A stretch of 60,337 nucleotides of DNA. It comes from COMBO-56-21 sp038852315 (GTDB taxonomy: Archaea; Thermoplasmatota; Thermoplasmata; UBA10834). Below, piece by piece: positions 16,152-25,100 of the stretch. Where the stretch lies: positions 1 to 60,337 of the forward strand of contig JAWCKF010000008.1 in the NCBI GenBank assembly GCA_038852315.1, in the 5' to 3' direction. The notes below the pieces were generated by a model that had not been told where the DNA came from, ran no database searches, and saw only the letters and a list, made by a program, of their open reading frames with translations. Made by a program: the position numbers and the translations under genes. Within the stretch, counting starts at the first letter, position 1. Each line of letters opens with the position of its first letter.

Positions 16152-17320
16152 CCGTGAGGCGAGTTGCCGTGATAGGCGTCGGAGACACCGAGTTCGGGGA
16201 GCTCTGGGACAGCTCTTTCCGAGAGCTCGGGATAAGGGCCGGTCTGGCCGCTGTCGCTGACGCGAACATCGGCTCGGAGCAGATAGACGCGATCTATGTC
16301 GGGAACATGTCCGCTGGGAGGTTCATCGAGCAGGAGCACATAGGCGCCCTGATAGCAGACTATGCTGGCCTCGCGAAATACAACATCCCCGCGACGCGCG
16401 TCGAGGCTGCCGGCGCGTCCGGGGGTCTCGCTCTCAGGCAGGGCTTCATCGCCGTCGCATCCGGCCTGCACGACATAGTCGTGGTGGGAGGCGCTGAGAA
16501 GATGACGGACGTGAGCGACGAGGAGTCGGCCATGATACAGTCCTCGGCGGCCGACCAGGAGTGGGAGACCGTCCTTGGCGCGACGTTCCCGTCCCTCTAC
16601 GCTCTGATAGCAAGGCGTCACATGCACGAGTACGGCACCACTAGGGAGCAGCTGGCGGACGTGGCGGTGAAGAACCACAAGCACGGTGCAATGAACCCGA
16701 AGGCCCAGTTCCAGAGGGAGATAACAAGAGAGACGGTGCTGTCGTCGCCGATGGTCTCGTCGCCCCTGAGGATGTTCGACTGCGCCCCCAGCTCGGACGG
16801 TGCCGCAGCGGTGGTACTCTGCCCGCTCGACATGGCGAAGAAGTACACCGACGTGCCGGTCGAGATAGTCGGCTCGGGCCAGGCGAGCGATTCGCTGGCC
16901 CTGCATCATCGGAAGGACATATGCACCATGGATGCGACAAGGATGGCTGCGAAGCGCGCGTTCGAGATGGCAAACATGACCCAAAGGGACGTGGATGTGG
17001 CAGAGGTGCACGACAACTTCACCATCAGCGAGATACTCGCCATAGAGGATCTGGGCTTCTTCAAGAAGGGCGAGGGCGGGAAGGCCACGGAGGCAGGCCT
17101 CACCGGCATCGAGGGCGAGGTGGCGGTCAACACCTCTGGCGGCCTCAAGGCGAGGGGGGACCCCATAGGAGCAACGGGGCTGGCACAGGTGGTCGAGATA
17201 GTCACGCAGCTCAGGGGCAAGGCCGGCAAGAGGCAGGTGAAAGACGCCGAGGTCGGCCTGACGCACAACGTCGGCGGCACGGGCGCGACAGCGGTCGTGC
17301 ACCTGTTCAGGAGGGTGTGA
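16148..17320 (+). CDS. thiolase-like protein lacking catalytic residues
   Basis: A 390-residue member of the archaeal/SCP2 thiolase family, syntenic with acetoacetyl-CoA thiolase. The fold motifs are all present, but the expected nucleophile Cys in the EAACASGG loop is Gly89. The Cys of the HDCF motif is Asn290, and the His of the GHPxGATG motif is Asp338 (ARGDPIGATG). The codons are unambiguous (16412-16414 GGC, 17015-17017 AAC, 17159-17161 GAC). It is therefore probably unable to perform Claisen condensation by the known mechanism, and may act as a structural partner of HMG-CoA synthase. Its start overlaps the synthase stop (ATGA), indicating coupled translation. Confidence 0.85.
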   Translation: MTVRRVAVIGVGDTEFGELWDSSFRELGIRAGLAAVADANIGSEQIDAIYVGNMSAGRFIEQEHIGALIADYAGLAKYNIPATRVEAAGASGGLALRQGFIAVASGLHDIVVVGGAEKMTDVSDEESAMIQSSAADQEWETVLGATFPSLYALIARRHMHEYGTTREQLADVAVKNHKHGAMNPKAQFQREITRETVLSSPMVSSPLRMFDCAPSSDGAAAVVLCPLDMAKKYTDVPVEIVGSGQASDSLALHHRKDICTMDATRMAAKRAFEMANMTQRDVDVAEVHDNFTISEILAIEDLGFFKKGEGGKATEAGLTGIEGEVAVNTSGGLKARGDPIGATGLAQVVEIVTQLRGKAGKRQVKDAEVGLTHNVGGTGATAVVHLFRRV

Positions 17321-17321
17321 G

Positions 17322-17738
17322 ATGGCGACAGCACCGAGGTTCTGGCGGGAGAATCCGAGCAGGTACAACCTCGTGGGCTTCAAGTGCAACAGCTGTGGGA
17401 GGCACTACTTCCCCAGAAGGGCCATCTGCCCGGTGTGCCACAGGAAGAGCGTCGGAAAGATAGAGGAGGCGAAGCTGAAAGGCACGGGCAAGGTCTTCTC
17501 GTTCACCGAGGTTCACGACGGCCTCGAGGAGTTGGCAGTGCAGAAGCCATACCTGCTGGCCATGGTTGAGCTTGACGAGGGTCCCAGGGTCACTGGCCAG
17601 GTAATAGACTGCGATCCCTCCGAGCTCAAGATAGGCACGCCCGTCAGGGCGGTCCTGAGGAAGCTGAGCGAGGAGGGCCCTTCAGGCGTCATACACTACG
17701 GATACAAGTTCGTCCCGGTCAAGGAGAAAGCTCCTTAA
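17322..17738 (+). CDS. DUF35 OB-fold zinc-ribbon protein
   Basis: A 138-residue protein with an N-terminal rubredoxin-like zinc ribbon (CNSCGRHYFP...CPVCHR, about 22-41) followed by an OB-fold (about 50-130). It starts one base after the thiolase stop. In the characterised archaeal complex this protein bridges thiolase and HMG-CoA synthase and helps form the shared CoA-binding site. The same role is expected here, even though the thiolase partner looks inactive. Confidence 0.88.
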   Translation: MATAPRFWRENPSRYNLVGFKCNSCGRHYFPRRAICPVCHRKSVGKIEEAKLKGTGKVFSFTEVHDGLEELAVQKPYLLAMVELDEGPRVTGQVIDCDPSELKIGTPVRAVLRKLSEEGPSGVIHYGYKFVPVKEKAP

Positions 17739-17757
17739 GCCCCGTAGGCGTCTCACG

Positions 17758-19344
17758 GTGGCGAGTGAGAGCGCACTCGGCGGTATCTGGATGACCGAAT
17801 CAAGAGATCGCGCTAGACGCATCGTCAGCATCGATGGAGAGAGCCTCACCATAGAAGATGTCGTCAGAGTCTCCCGGGAGGGCGCGAAGGTCGAGTTGTC
17901 GGAAGATGCGAGAAACAAGATGGCCGCGGCCAGGGACGCCCTGATGGCTCTAGTGGCGAGCGGGCGTACGATATATGCAGTCAATACGGGCGTCGGGGAG
18001 TTCGTTGATGTCAGGATACATCCCGACGAGATAAGGCAGCTCCAGGTCAACCTGCTCAGAAGCCACGCTTGCGGCGTAGGCGAGAGATTTCCCACCGAGG
18101 TCGTGAGGGCGATCATGCTGCTCCGCGCAAACGCTCTCGCGAAGGGCTATTCCGGCGTGAGGCCGGAGATCGTCGAGATGCTGTCCAAGATGCTCAACGC
18201 GAACATCGTGCCTGCCATCCCGAGACAGGGCTCTGTCGGGGCCAGCGGCGACCTCGCCATGCTCGCTCATCTGGGTCTGGTCATGATAGGCGAGGGCGAA
18301 GCGGATGCCGGCCGCGGCTTCGAGCCTGGCGGAGCAGCCCTCAGGCGAAAGCGCCTCAGCCCTGTAGAGCTGGAGGCGAAAGAGGCCATATCGCTCATCA
18401 ACGGCACGCAGGCGATGACGGCGCTGGGCGTACTCGCCGTGCACGATGCGGCAGTGTTGGCTGACAACGCACAGATTGCTGGCGCCCTTTCGCTGGAGGC
18501 TCTCAAGGGCACATCCTCCGCCTTCGACCTCCGCATGTCCGACGTGAGGCCGCACCCAGGGCAGGCTAGGGTTTGTGAGAACATGCTCGCGCTCCTTGAA
18601 GGTAGCGAGATAATGGTGTCCCACCACGACTGCCCGAAGGTTCAGGACGCATACACGCTCCGCTGCATCCCACAGGTGATGGGTGCGAGTATCGAAGCTA
18701 TCTGGTATGCGCGGCGGGTTCTAGAGATAGAAATCAACTCGGCCACCGACAACCCCCTCTTCTTCCCCGAGGACGGCCGCGCCATCTCTGGAGGCAACTT
18801 CCACGGGCAGCCAGTCGCTCTCGCGATGGACTTCCTGGGGCTCGCAGTGCACGAGCTAGGCAGCTTTTCTGAAAGGCGCACAGCGCGCCTGGTCGACGAG
18901 AAGCTGAGCGCCCTCCCGCCGTTCCTCACCAGGCACGGGGGCGTCAACTCGGGCCTGATGGTCCCGCAGTACGTGGCTGCCTCCCTGGTGTCCGAGAACA
19001 AAGTCCTTGTTCATCCGGCATCCGCCGATTCGATACCCACCAGCGCGAACCAGGAGGACCACAACAGCATGGGCACTGTGGCTGCATGGAAGGCAAGGGA
19101 GATACTGGAGAACACGACCCGTGTAATCGCGATAGAGATGATAGCGGCCGCACAGGGCATCGACTTCATCCCGCTCAAGTCCAGCCCGGCGATCGAGGCC
19201 GTCAGGGGTGTCATCAGGTCCGAGGTCCATCATCTGGAGGAGGACCGCCCGCTCTCAGGCGACATCGAGAAGGTGGCTTCGATGATACGCGATGGGCGTC
19301 TCGTCAGGGCCGCAGGATCGGCCTGCGCGTTCAAGCGGACGTAA
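17758..19344 (+). CDS. hutH: histidine ammonia-lyase
   Basis: A 528-residue cytoplasmic lyase that converts L-histidine to urocanate and ammonia. The autocatalytic MIO triad Ala-Ser-Gly is at 162-164 in SVGASGDLAMLAH. The tyrosine loop YAVNTGVGEF is near 73-82, and NQEDHNSMG lies in the C-terminal half. Length is typical. A GTG at 17758 gives the longest form; ATG 17791 (residue 12) is a plausible alternative. No urocanase or imidazolonepropionase gene is in the window, but formiminotransferase and cyclodeaminase genes lie about 7.5 kb downstream. Phenylalanine or tyrosine lyase activity cannot be excluded by motif alone. Confidence 0.9.
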   Translation: MASESALGGIWMTESRDRARRIVSIDGESLTIEDVVRVSREGAKVELSEDARNKMAAARDALMALVASGRTIYAVNTGVGEFVDVRIHPDEIRQLQVNLLRSHACGVGERFPTEVVRAIMLLRANALAKGYSGVRPEIVEMLSKMLNANIVPAIPRQGSVGASGDLAMLAHLGLVMIGEGEADAGRGFEPGGAALRRKRLSPVELEAKEAISLINGTQAMTALGVLAVHDAAVLADNAQIAGALSLEALKGTSSAFDLRMSDVRPHPGQARVCENMLALLEGSEIMVSHHDCPKVQDAYTLRCIPQVMGASIEAIWYARRVLEIEINSATDNPLFFPEDGRAISGGNFHGQPVALAMDFLGLAVHELGSFSERRTARLVDEKLSALPPFLTRHGGVNSGLMVPQYVAASLVSENKVLVHPASADSIPTSANQEDHNSMGTVAAWKAREILENTTRVIAIEMIAAAQGIDFIPLKSSPAIEAVRGVIRSEVHHLEEDRPLSGDIEKVASMIRDGRLVRAAGSACAFKRT

Positions 19345-19404
19345 TCAAAGACAAATACGGGCTTCTGCATCGGCCATCGTGCCAGGACGCAGAGGTGTCA
19401 GACA

Positions 19405-20799
19405 TTGGAGGATCTCGCTGAACTAGCCATAGAGAAGGCCATGGGTGCGGGCGCTCAGTTCGCAGATTTGAGGATCGAAGAATCCACGAGCACCAGCATC
19501 CTCATCATGGATGGCAAGACTAAGACGATGTCGTCCTCCTCGGAGGAGGGCATCGGGATAAGGGCATTCTTCAAGGGCGCGTGGGGGTTCTCCTCGACGA
19601 ACCTGCTCACGAAGTCGTCTGTGCGAGACGCTGCTGTTACGGCAGCCAAGATGGCGAAGTCCGCGCAGAAAAGAGCGAAGGCCGAGTTCGAGCTCGAGGA
19701 TCGGGCGGCCGTCTTGGCCGACGAGAAGTATCCTTGCAGGGAACCGCCGACCGATGTCACGTCTGAAGAGAAACTCTCTCTGGCCCTCCTGCTCGACAGG
19801 ATGATGAGGGAGCACCACGAGAGCATATCAAGCACGAGCGTGAGGTACGACGACGAGGTCGTCGACAGGCTCGTAGCGAACTCGTTCGGCACACGCGTGC
19901 GAACGCACGAGGTCTGGACGCTCGCAGCTTGCTCAGCGTGGGCGTCTTCAGAGGGCGTGATACAGCGAGGCCATTCCTCGATCGGGTCCATCGGCGGGTT
20001 CGAGCTGATGCGCACTGATGCTGTCACTGGGATCGCGGCCGAATCCGCAGCGCAGGCAGTGCGGCTCTTGGATTCAGTCCCAGCCCCCGCGGGAAAGTTC
20101 ACCGTGGTACTGGACAACAAGATGACGGGCATCATGGCTCACGAGGCCTTCGGGCACGCGTGCGAGGCCGATGGCGTGCTCGCAGGAGCCTCCGTCCTCG
20201 AAGGGCGGCTCGGAGCGAAGGTCGCGCACGAGTCGGTGTCACTGTGCGACGACCCTACCATCGAGAAGTCCTTCGGGTACTTCGGGTACGATTGGGAGGG
20301 CACAAAGGCGCGTCGCCGCACTTTGATAGAGGCTGGACGTCTGAAGGGCTTCCTGCACAATCTAGAGACCAGCAGCAGGATGAAGGCGCAGCCCAACGGA
20401 TGTGCCCGTGCCCAGGCGTACAGTTCACCCCCCATCATCAGGATGAGCAACACATTCGTCGCCCCAGGTGGCGTGAGCAAGGAGGAGCTCATCGAGGAAG
20501 TCGACCATGGGATCCTGATAATGGGAAGCCAGTACGGGTATGTCGAACCAGCGAAGGGGCAATTCATGTTCAAGGGGGACGAGGCCTACGAGATCGCGAG
20601 AGGCGAGTTGGGGCAGAGGTACAGAGACGTCTCCATCTCGGGAGTGATACTGGAGGTCCTCCAAAACGTCGTTGCCGTCGCGGACGATTTCGTCCTGACG
20701 GACCCGGGCTACTGCGGCAAGTCGGGCCAGGAAGCGAGAGTCAGCGACGGTGGTCCACACATATGCATATCCAACATGGTCGTTGGCGGTCTCGTCTGA
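19405..20799 (+). CDS. tldD: TldD family metalloprotease
   Basis: A 464-residue protein of the TldD/PmbA family. The zinc motif HEAFGHACEAD (His246, Glu247, His251) is the catalytic site of the TldD subunit. In bacteria and archaea TldD and TldE form a heterodimer that degrades or processes unfolded peptides. The TTG at 19405 is preceded by AGAGGTG. TldE follows after 11 bases, so the two subunits are co-transcribed. Confidence 0.92.
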   Translation: MEDLAELAIEKAMGAGAQFADLRIEESTSTSILIMDGKTKTMSSSSEEGIGIRAFFKGAWGFSSTNLLTKSSVRDAAVTAAKMAKSAQKRAKAEFELEDRAAVLADEKYPCREPPTDVTSEEKLSLALLLDRMMREHHESISSTSVRYDDEVVDRLVANSFGTRVRTHEVWTLAACSAWASSEGVIQRGHSSIGSIGGFELMRTDAVTGIAAESAAQAVRLLDSVPAPAGKFTVVLDNKMTGIMAHEAFGHACEADGVLAGASVLEGRLGAKVAHESVSLCDDPTIEKSFGYFGYDWEGTKARRRTLIEAGRLKGFLHNLETSSRMKAQPNGCARAQAYSSPPIIRMSNTFVAPGGVSKEELIEEVDHGILIMGSQYGYVEPAKGQFMFKGDEAYEIARGELGQRYRDVSISGVILEVLQNVVAVADDFVLTDPGYCGKSGQEARVSDGGPHICISNMVVGGLV

Positions 20800-20810
20800 G
20801 GGGTGACGAC

Positions 20811-22163
20811 ATGGTGGACATTCAGGATCTCGCAGAGAAGTTGGTCACTCGTGCCCTCAGGCTCGGCGCCGACGCATGCGACGTCGCAGCCGTCTCGTCA
20901 TCCGTCGTGGTGGCCGAGATGGAGAGAGGTTCGGTCAAACAGGCCAGCACCATACGCGACACGGGCGTCGGCATAAGAGTGTTCAGGAAGGGCTCGCCTG
21001 GATTCGCCTGCGCGACGGGCACCGAGATGGGACGAGCGCTGAAGGCGCTCGAGCTCGCTGTCTCCCAGGCCAGAGCAGGAACTCCCGACCCAGCGTTCAA
21101 AGACCTGCCGCGCCCTGGGAGAGCGACCAGAACATCAGGGCTGTACGATAGGCGGGTCGCCGACCTTCAGCCGGCAGAGGTGGTTGAGATGGCCATCGAG
21201 CTGACCGATGCCGCCCGAACCCACGCGAAGATATACTCTGTCAATGCTGGCATAAGCGCGGGCAGCTGTCAGGCCGCCTTCTGCAACAGCAACGGTATCA
21301 CGAGGAGGCAATCGTTCACGGCGTTCGAGATAGGAGCGGAGTCGGTCGCGAAGGACGGTGAAGTCATGTTCTCGGGGATGGATGCGAGCTGGAGCAGGAG
21401 GTTGCAGAAGAGCGAGGTCGTCAGAGTCGGGCAGACCGCCTCGTCCTATGCCATGAGGGGTCTAAGGCGCACGCGCATCCCCACAGGCGACTATGCTGTG
21501 GTCCTCGACCCCATTGCAGCCGGCCACATACTTGCGACGGCCATAGGAGGCGGAGCGAACGCTGATAACGTCCAGAGGGGTAGGAGCTACCTCGGCGGAA
21601 AGGTCGGCAAGGCAGTGGGAGTTGATTCTTTGACGGTCTGGGACGACCCGACTGTCGATTGGCTTTCGGGGAGCTTCTCTTTCGATGGCGAGGGCACGCC
21701 AGCAAGACGGAAAGCAGTCATAGAAAGGGGCGTGCTCAGATCGCTGCTGCACGACAGCTATACCGCTGGCAAGGACTGCGTGCGGAGCACGGGCAACTCT
21801 TCAAGAGGAGGGGCGCTCTGGAGTTACAGGCGACCGCCCTCTATAGCCCCATCGAACCTCATTGTATCACGCGGGGACTCATCGCTCGATGAGATGCTGG
21901 AGGAGACCAGGCGCGGCGTGTACCTGAGAGTTACCTACGACCATCCGAATCTCGCGACGGGGGAGTTCTCAGGCATGATGATGGAGAGCTTTGTCATACA
22001 GGACGGCGCCCTCGGAGACTCCATCCTGCAGTCGACCATAGGCATAGACCTGCTCGAGATGTACCGCAGGATAGACTTGATGTCAAGAGAGACAAGATAC
22101 GCCTTCGGCGTAAGTGTCCCGTACATGAGGGTATCGAGGGCCAGGATCGGAGGCTCTGCCTAA
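20811..22163 (+). CDS. tldE: TldE/PmbA family subunit
   Basis: A 450-residue partner of TldD. It has the family fold but lacks the HExxxH zinc motif, as expected for the non-catalytic subunit. ATG 20811 follows GGGGTGA and begins at the conserved N-terminal helix. The frame is open far upstream inside tldD, without similarity. It ends 7 bases before the convergent giant helical-repeat gene. Confidence 0.9.
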   Translation: MVDIQDLAEKLVTRALRLGADACDVAAVSSSVVVAEMERGSVKQASTIRDTGVGIRVFRKGSPGFACATGTEMGRALKALELAVSQARAGTPDPAFKDLPRPGRATRTSGLYDRRVADLQPAEVVEMAIELTDAARTHAKIYSVNAGISAGSCQAAFCNSNGITRRQSFTAFEIGAESVAKDGEVMFSGMDASWSRRLQKSEVVRVGQTASSYAMRGLRRTRIPTGDYAVVLDPIAAGHILATAIGGGANADNVQRGRSYLGGKVGKAVGVDSLTVWDDPTVDWLSGSFSFDGEGTPARRKAVIERGVLRSLLHDSYTAGKDCVRSTGNSSRGGALWSYRRPPSIAPSNLIVSRGDSSLDEMLEETRRGVYLRVTYDHPNLATGEFSGMMMESFVIQDGALGDSILQSTIGIDLLEMYRRIDLMSRETRYAFGVSVPYMRVSRARIGGSA

Positions 22164-22170
22164 GACGGTC

Positions 22171-25100
22171 TCAGAAGCTGTACTTCTGCCCGCAGATGGG
22201 GCACTCGCACCCCCTCTTCGCGCAGGGGAGGTGCATCTGCCCTCCGCACCGGCATATCAGGACGTCGAAGCCCGGCTTGATCCTGCCCTGGCATGCGATG
22301 CACCTGCCTATCTCTGTGGCCCTGCTGAGCCTGAACGGCGGCCCCGCAGGGAACACGTTGACCGCGTCTTCGGCCTCGAATGTCTGAGGCTTTCCATCGA
22401 ACGGCCTCCTAGTCATCATCTTCACCCGGATGCCGAGGCTGCCGCTCTTGCGCGGGGCTATCTTCACTTTGACGGGCTCCTGAGTGCCCGGCTTCAGTGC
22501 GGATATCCTGAACTCGCCGCTCGTGTCGAAATCCCCCTCGAGATCGATTGCGATGTCTTTTGCCAGCGCCCTGCCGACATTGCTCACCGTCACGATGAGC
22601 TCCCCTTCGACGCCCTCCTGTAGCCCTTTCGAGGCGATGGTCGCCGTCAGGTCGGGTGAGTATGACTCCATCATGCTCTTCGCAGTGTCAAGCGCCTCAG
22701 CAACGAGCTCGATAGCGGAGTCGTAGTCTTTGTCCTTCTCAATCTCGGCCATCGCCAGCAGCCTCTCCGGCTCGCGCTTCGAAAGGCCGAACCTCCCAAG
22801 GCTGTCGATGGAGCTCTCGGCCGCTATCAGTATGTCCATGTACTTCTTGTGTGAATCCTCTATCTGGCCCAGCCGGACGTCTGCCTGCATGAGCAGGTGG
22901 AAGGCCTCTGCCGCGGCCCCCGAGGCGCCAATCGCCCTCGCTCTCTCTATGATCTCCTCCACGGACGCGGTCGCGGCGCCTATCTTCTGCAGCCTCGCGA
23001 TCTTCTTCTGGACGTCTTCGACGAGGGCGGTCATCTTCTCAGCTATCATATCGAGGCATGACTGTCTGCACGCCATCGCCTGCTGGTAGGCGAAGTCCCA
23101 GAGCTTCTCCTTGAACGATGTGTTGGCCACTTCTAGCAGGTCCTGACAGGCCTTCGTGTCGATGCCCATGGATCTAGCCCTGGAGATCATCTGCTTGTTC
23201 TCCTCCATGACGTCGTTGATGGAGGATTCGAAGAGCTGCTGGGCCCTCTCCGCTGCTCTCCTGAGCGTCGCGCGGGCCTTCTCCAGCTCGTGCGACGCCA
23301 TCTGGTCCTGCGCTATCGCCAGTATCTCGTCGCACTCGGCCGTGTCTATCTTGATTTTCCTAAGTCTCTCCAGGCTTTCCCTCACAGTGCCCAGTTCCAC
23401 CCTCAGGGCGTCGGTTTCCTCCTGTAGCCTGTGCAGCTCGTCGCCGCTCTCTATCGCAGCCGTCATGGCCTCCACGTACTTGCCCTCGGCGAGGAGCGCC
23501 TCCGCCTTTCTAACAAGCTCGCTGAGCCTCTCGCTCCTTATGCCCTCGACCGATGCGTCAGCCATCTTCCGGCGGGCGAGTTCGACGGCCCTAGCGGAGA
23601 TGTCTCTCTGGAGTTCGGCCCTATCCATCTCCGCCTCGCATGCCATGGCGAGTTTCAGCGCGTCCCGGTATCTGCCCTCCTTGAAGGCGGCTATGCCCTC
23701 TGCGACGCACCGCTCGGCCGTCCCCAGCGGCCGACCCTCGGCGGCGTGAGCATCGACCTTCTCTTTGAATTTCTCCAATGTCGCCCAGATCCTGGACTTG
23801 GACACCTCCATCGACACATCGGACGACTTACGCGCAAGCTCGAGCGCTATCGCGTACTGGTGGCGCGTGAGCGCCTCGACGGCCTGATCGAGGAACTCCC
23901 TCGCCCTGCCCACATCGATGTCGAGCGTCTCAGCGTCCTTCAGGTTGCTCCTCGCGACCCTTATCTCCATCGCGGCCTGCGACGAGAGGTTCCTTATGTG
24001 CTCTATCTCCTCCCTCGCAGCCGCGACGCACTTCAGCGCTTCCACGAAGTCGCCAGACCTCGCGAGTTGGTCAGCCTTCTCGGCGAGCTTGCTGGGTCCG
24101 ACGATATCCACACCGACACTCTTCGCGTCGGCAAGCAACCTGTGTAGCCCGACTATCATCTCGGACAAAGACTTGGAGAGCACTGTCTTCGATGTTTCGT
24201 CGCACTTCTTCGCAGCGCTCAGCGCTTCCTCGTACTTCTTGAGTCTCATCGATTCCTTGGCGTCTGCAAGCAGCCGCTCGGCATCAGCAGCGTTGATGCC
24301 GTGGGCTTTGGCCAGATCTATCCTCTCCTTTGAGATGAGTATCAGCTTGGCCGCGAGGTACATGGCGAGGGCTTTCTCTGCGTCGGCCAGGCACTTGTCT
24401 AGTGCATCCTCGGCGGCGTCGAGGTCGCCGGAGACGAACCTCTCCCTCGCATCTTCTAGCCTCCTTGACAAGTCTGCGACATCGGCCTTCGCGCGCCCGG
24501 CCTCGGATATCAGCTCCTCGGCCTTCCTGATCTTCGCCTTGACCGTGTCATACCTGGCAATCCGCGCCCTCAGCTCGGTGTTGCTCTTCCTGAGCAGTTC
24601 GAAGGCGTCCGAAGATTGGCCCTCGTCCATCTTCTTTCGCGCCTCCTTGAGGGCCTCCCTCGCCTCTTGGATGTCTATCCCGATAGTCTTGCCCTCCTCC
24701 AGCGCGTCCCTGAGCGACGCGAACTCACCCTGTATCATCCGCGAGAAGGTCTCATCAGCCTGCTTCGATATCGCCCTCGCCTGCACGCTGGCCTCCTCGA
24801 ACACGCGCCTTTGCAGGAAGTCAGTGGCACGGTTCATGAGTATCTCGAGGTCAGAGACGTCGCCTCCAACGGCCCTGACCGCCTCGATCTTGGCCCTTGC
24901 GGCGGCCACCAGCCTCTCGCACTCGTCCTGGCCGATGTGCTCAATCCTCTGGGCGATCTCCTCCATCATGTCGTACGCCGCCTCGAACTCCGCCTCAGCA
25001 AGCTTCTCCCGCGACTTTTTGATCAGCTCCTTGATATCATCAATTGAGGAGGTGCCGCTGTAGCCCTGGACGAACTGGTCCATGTTCTCGAGCCGGTCGC

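Noticed and set aside
15078..17389. Two long minus-strand frames opposite HMG-CoA synthase and thiolase
   Set aside because: Both mirror well-recognised genes on the plus strand and have antisense-type composition (high Arg, Gly, His and Val).
20160..20810. Upstream extension of the TldE frame
   Set aside because: It overlaps tldD in another frame, has no similarity, and a well-placed ATG with GGGGTGA occurs at 20811.
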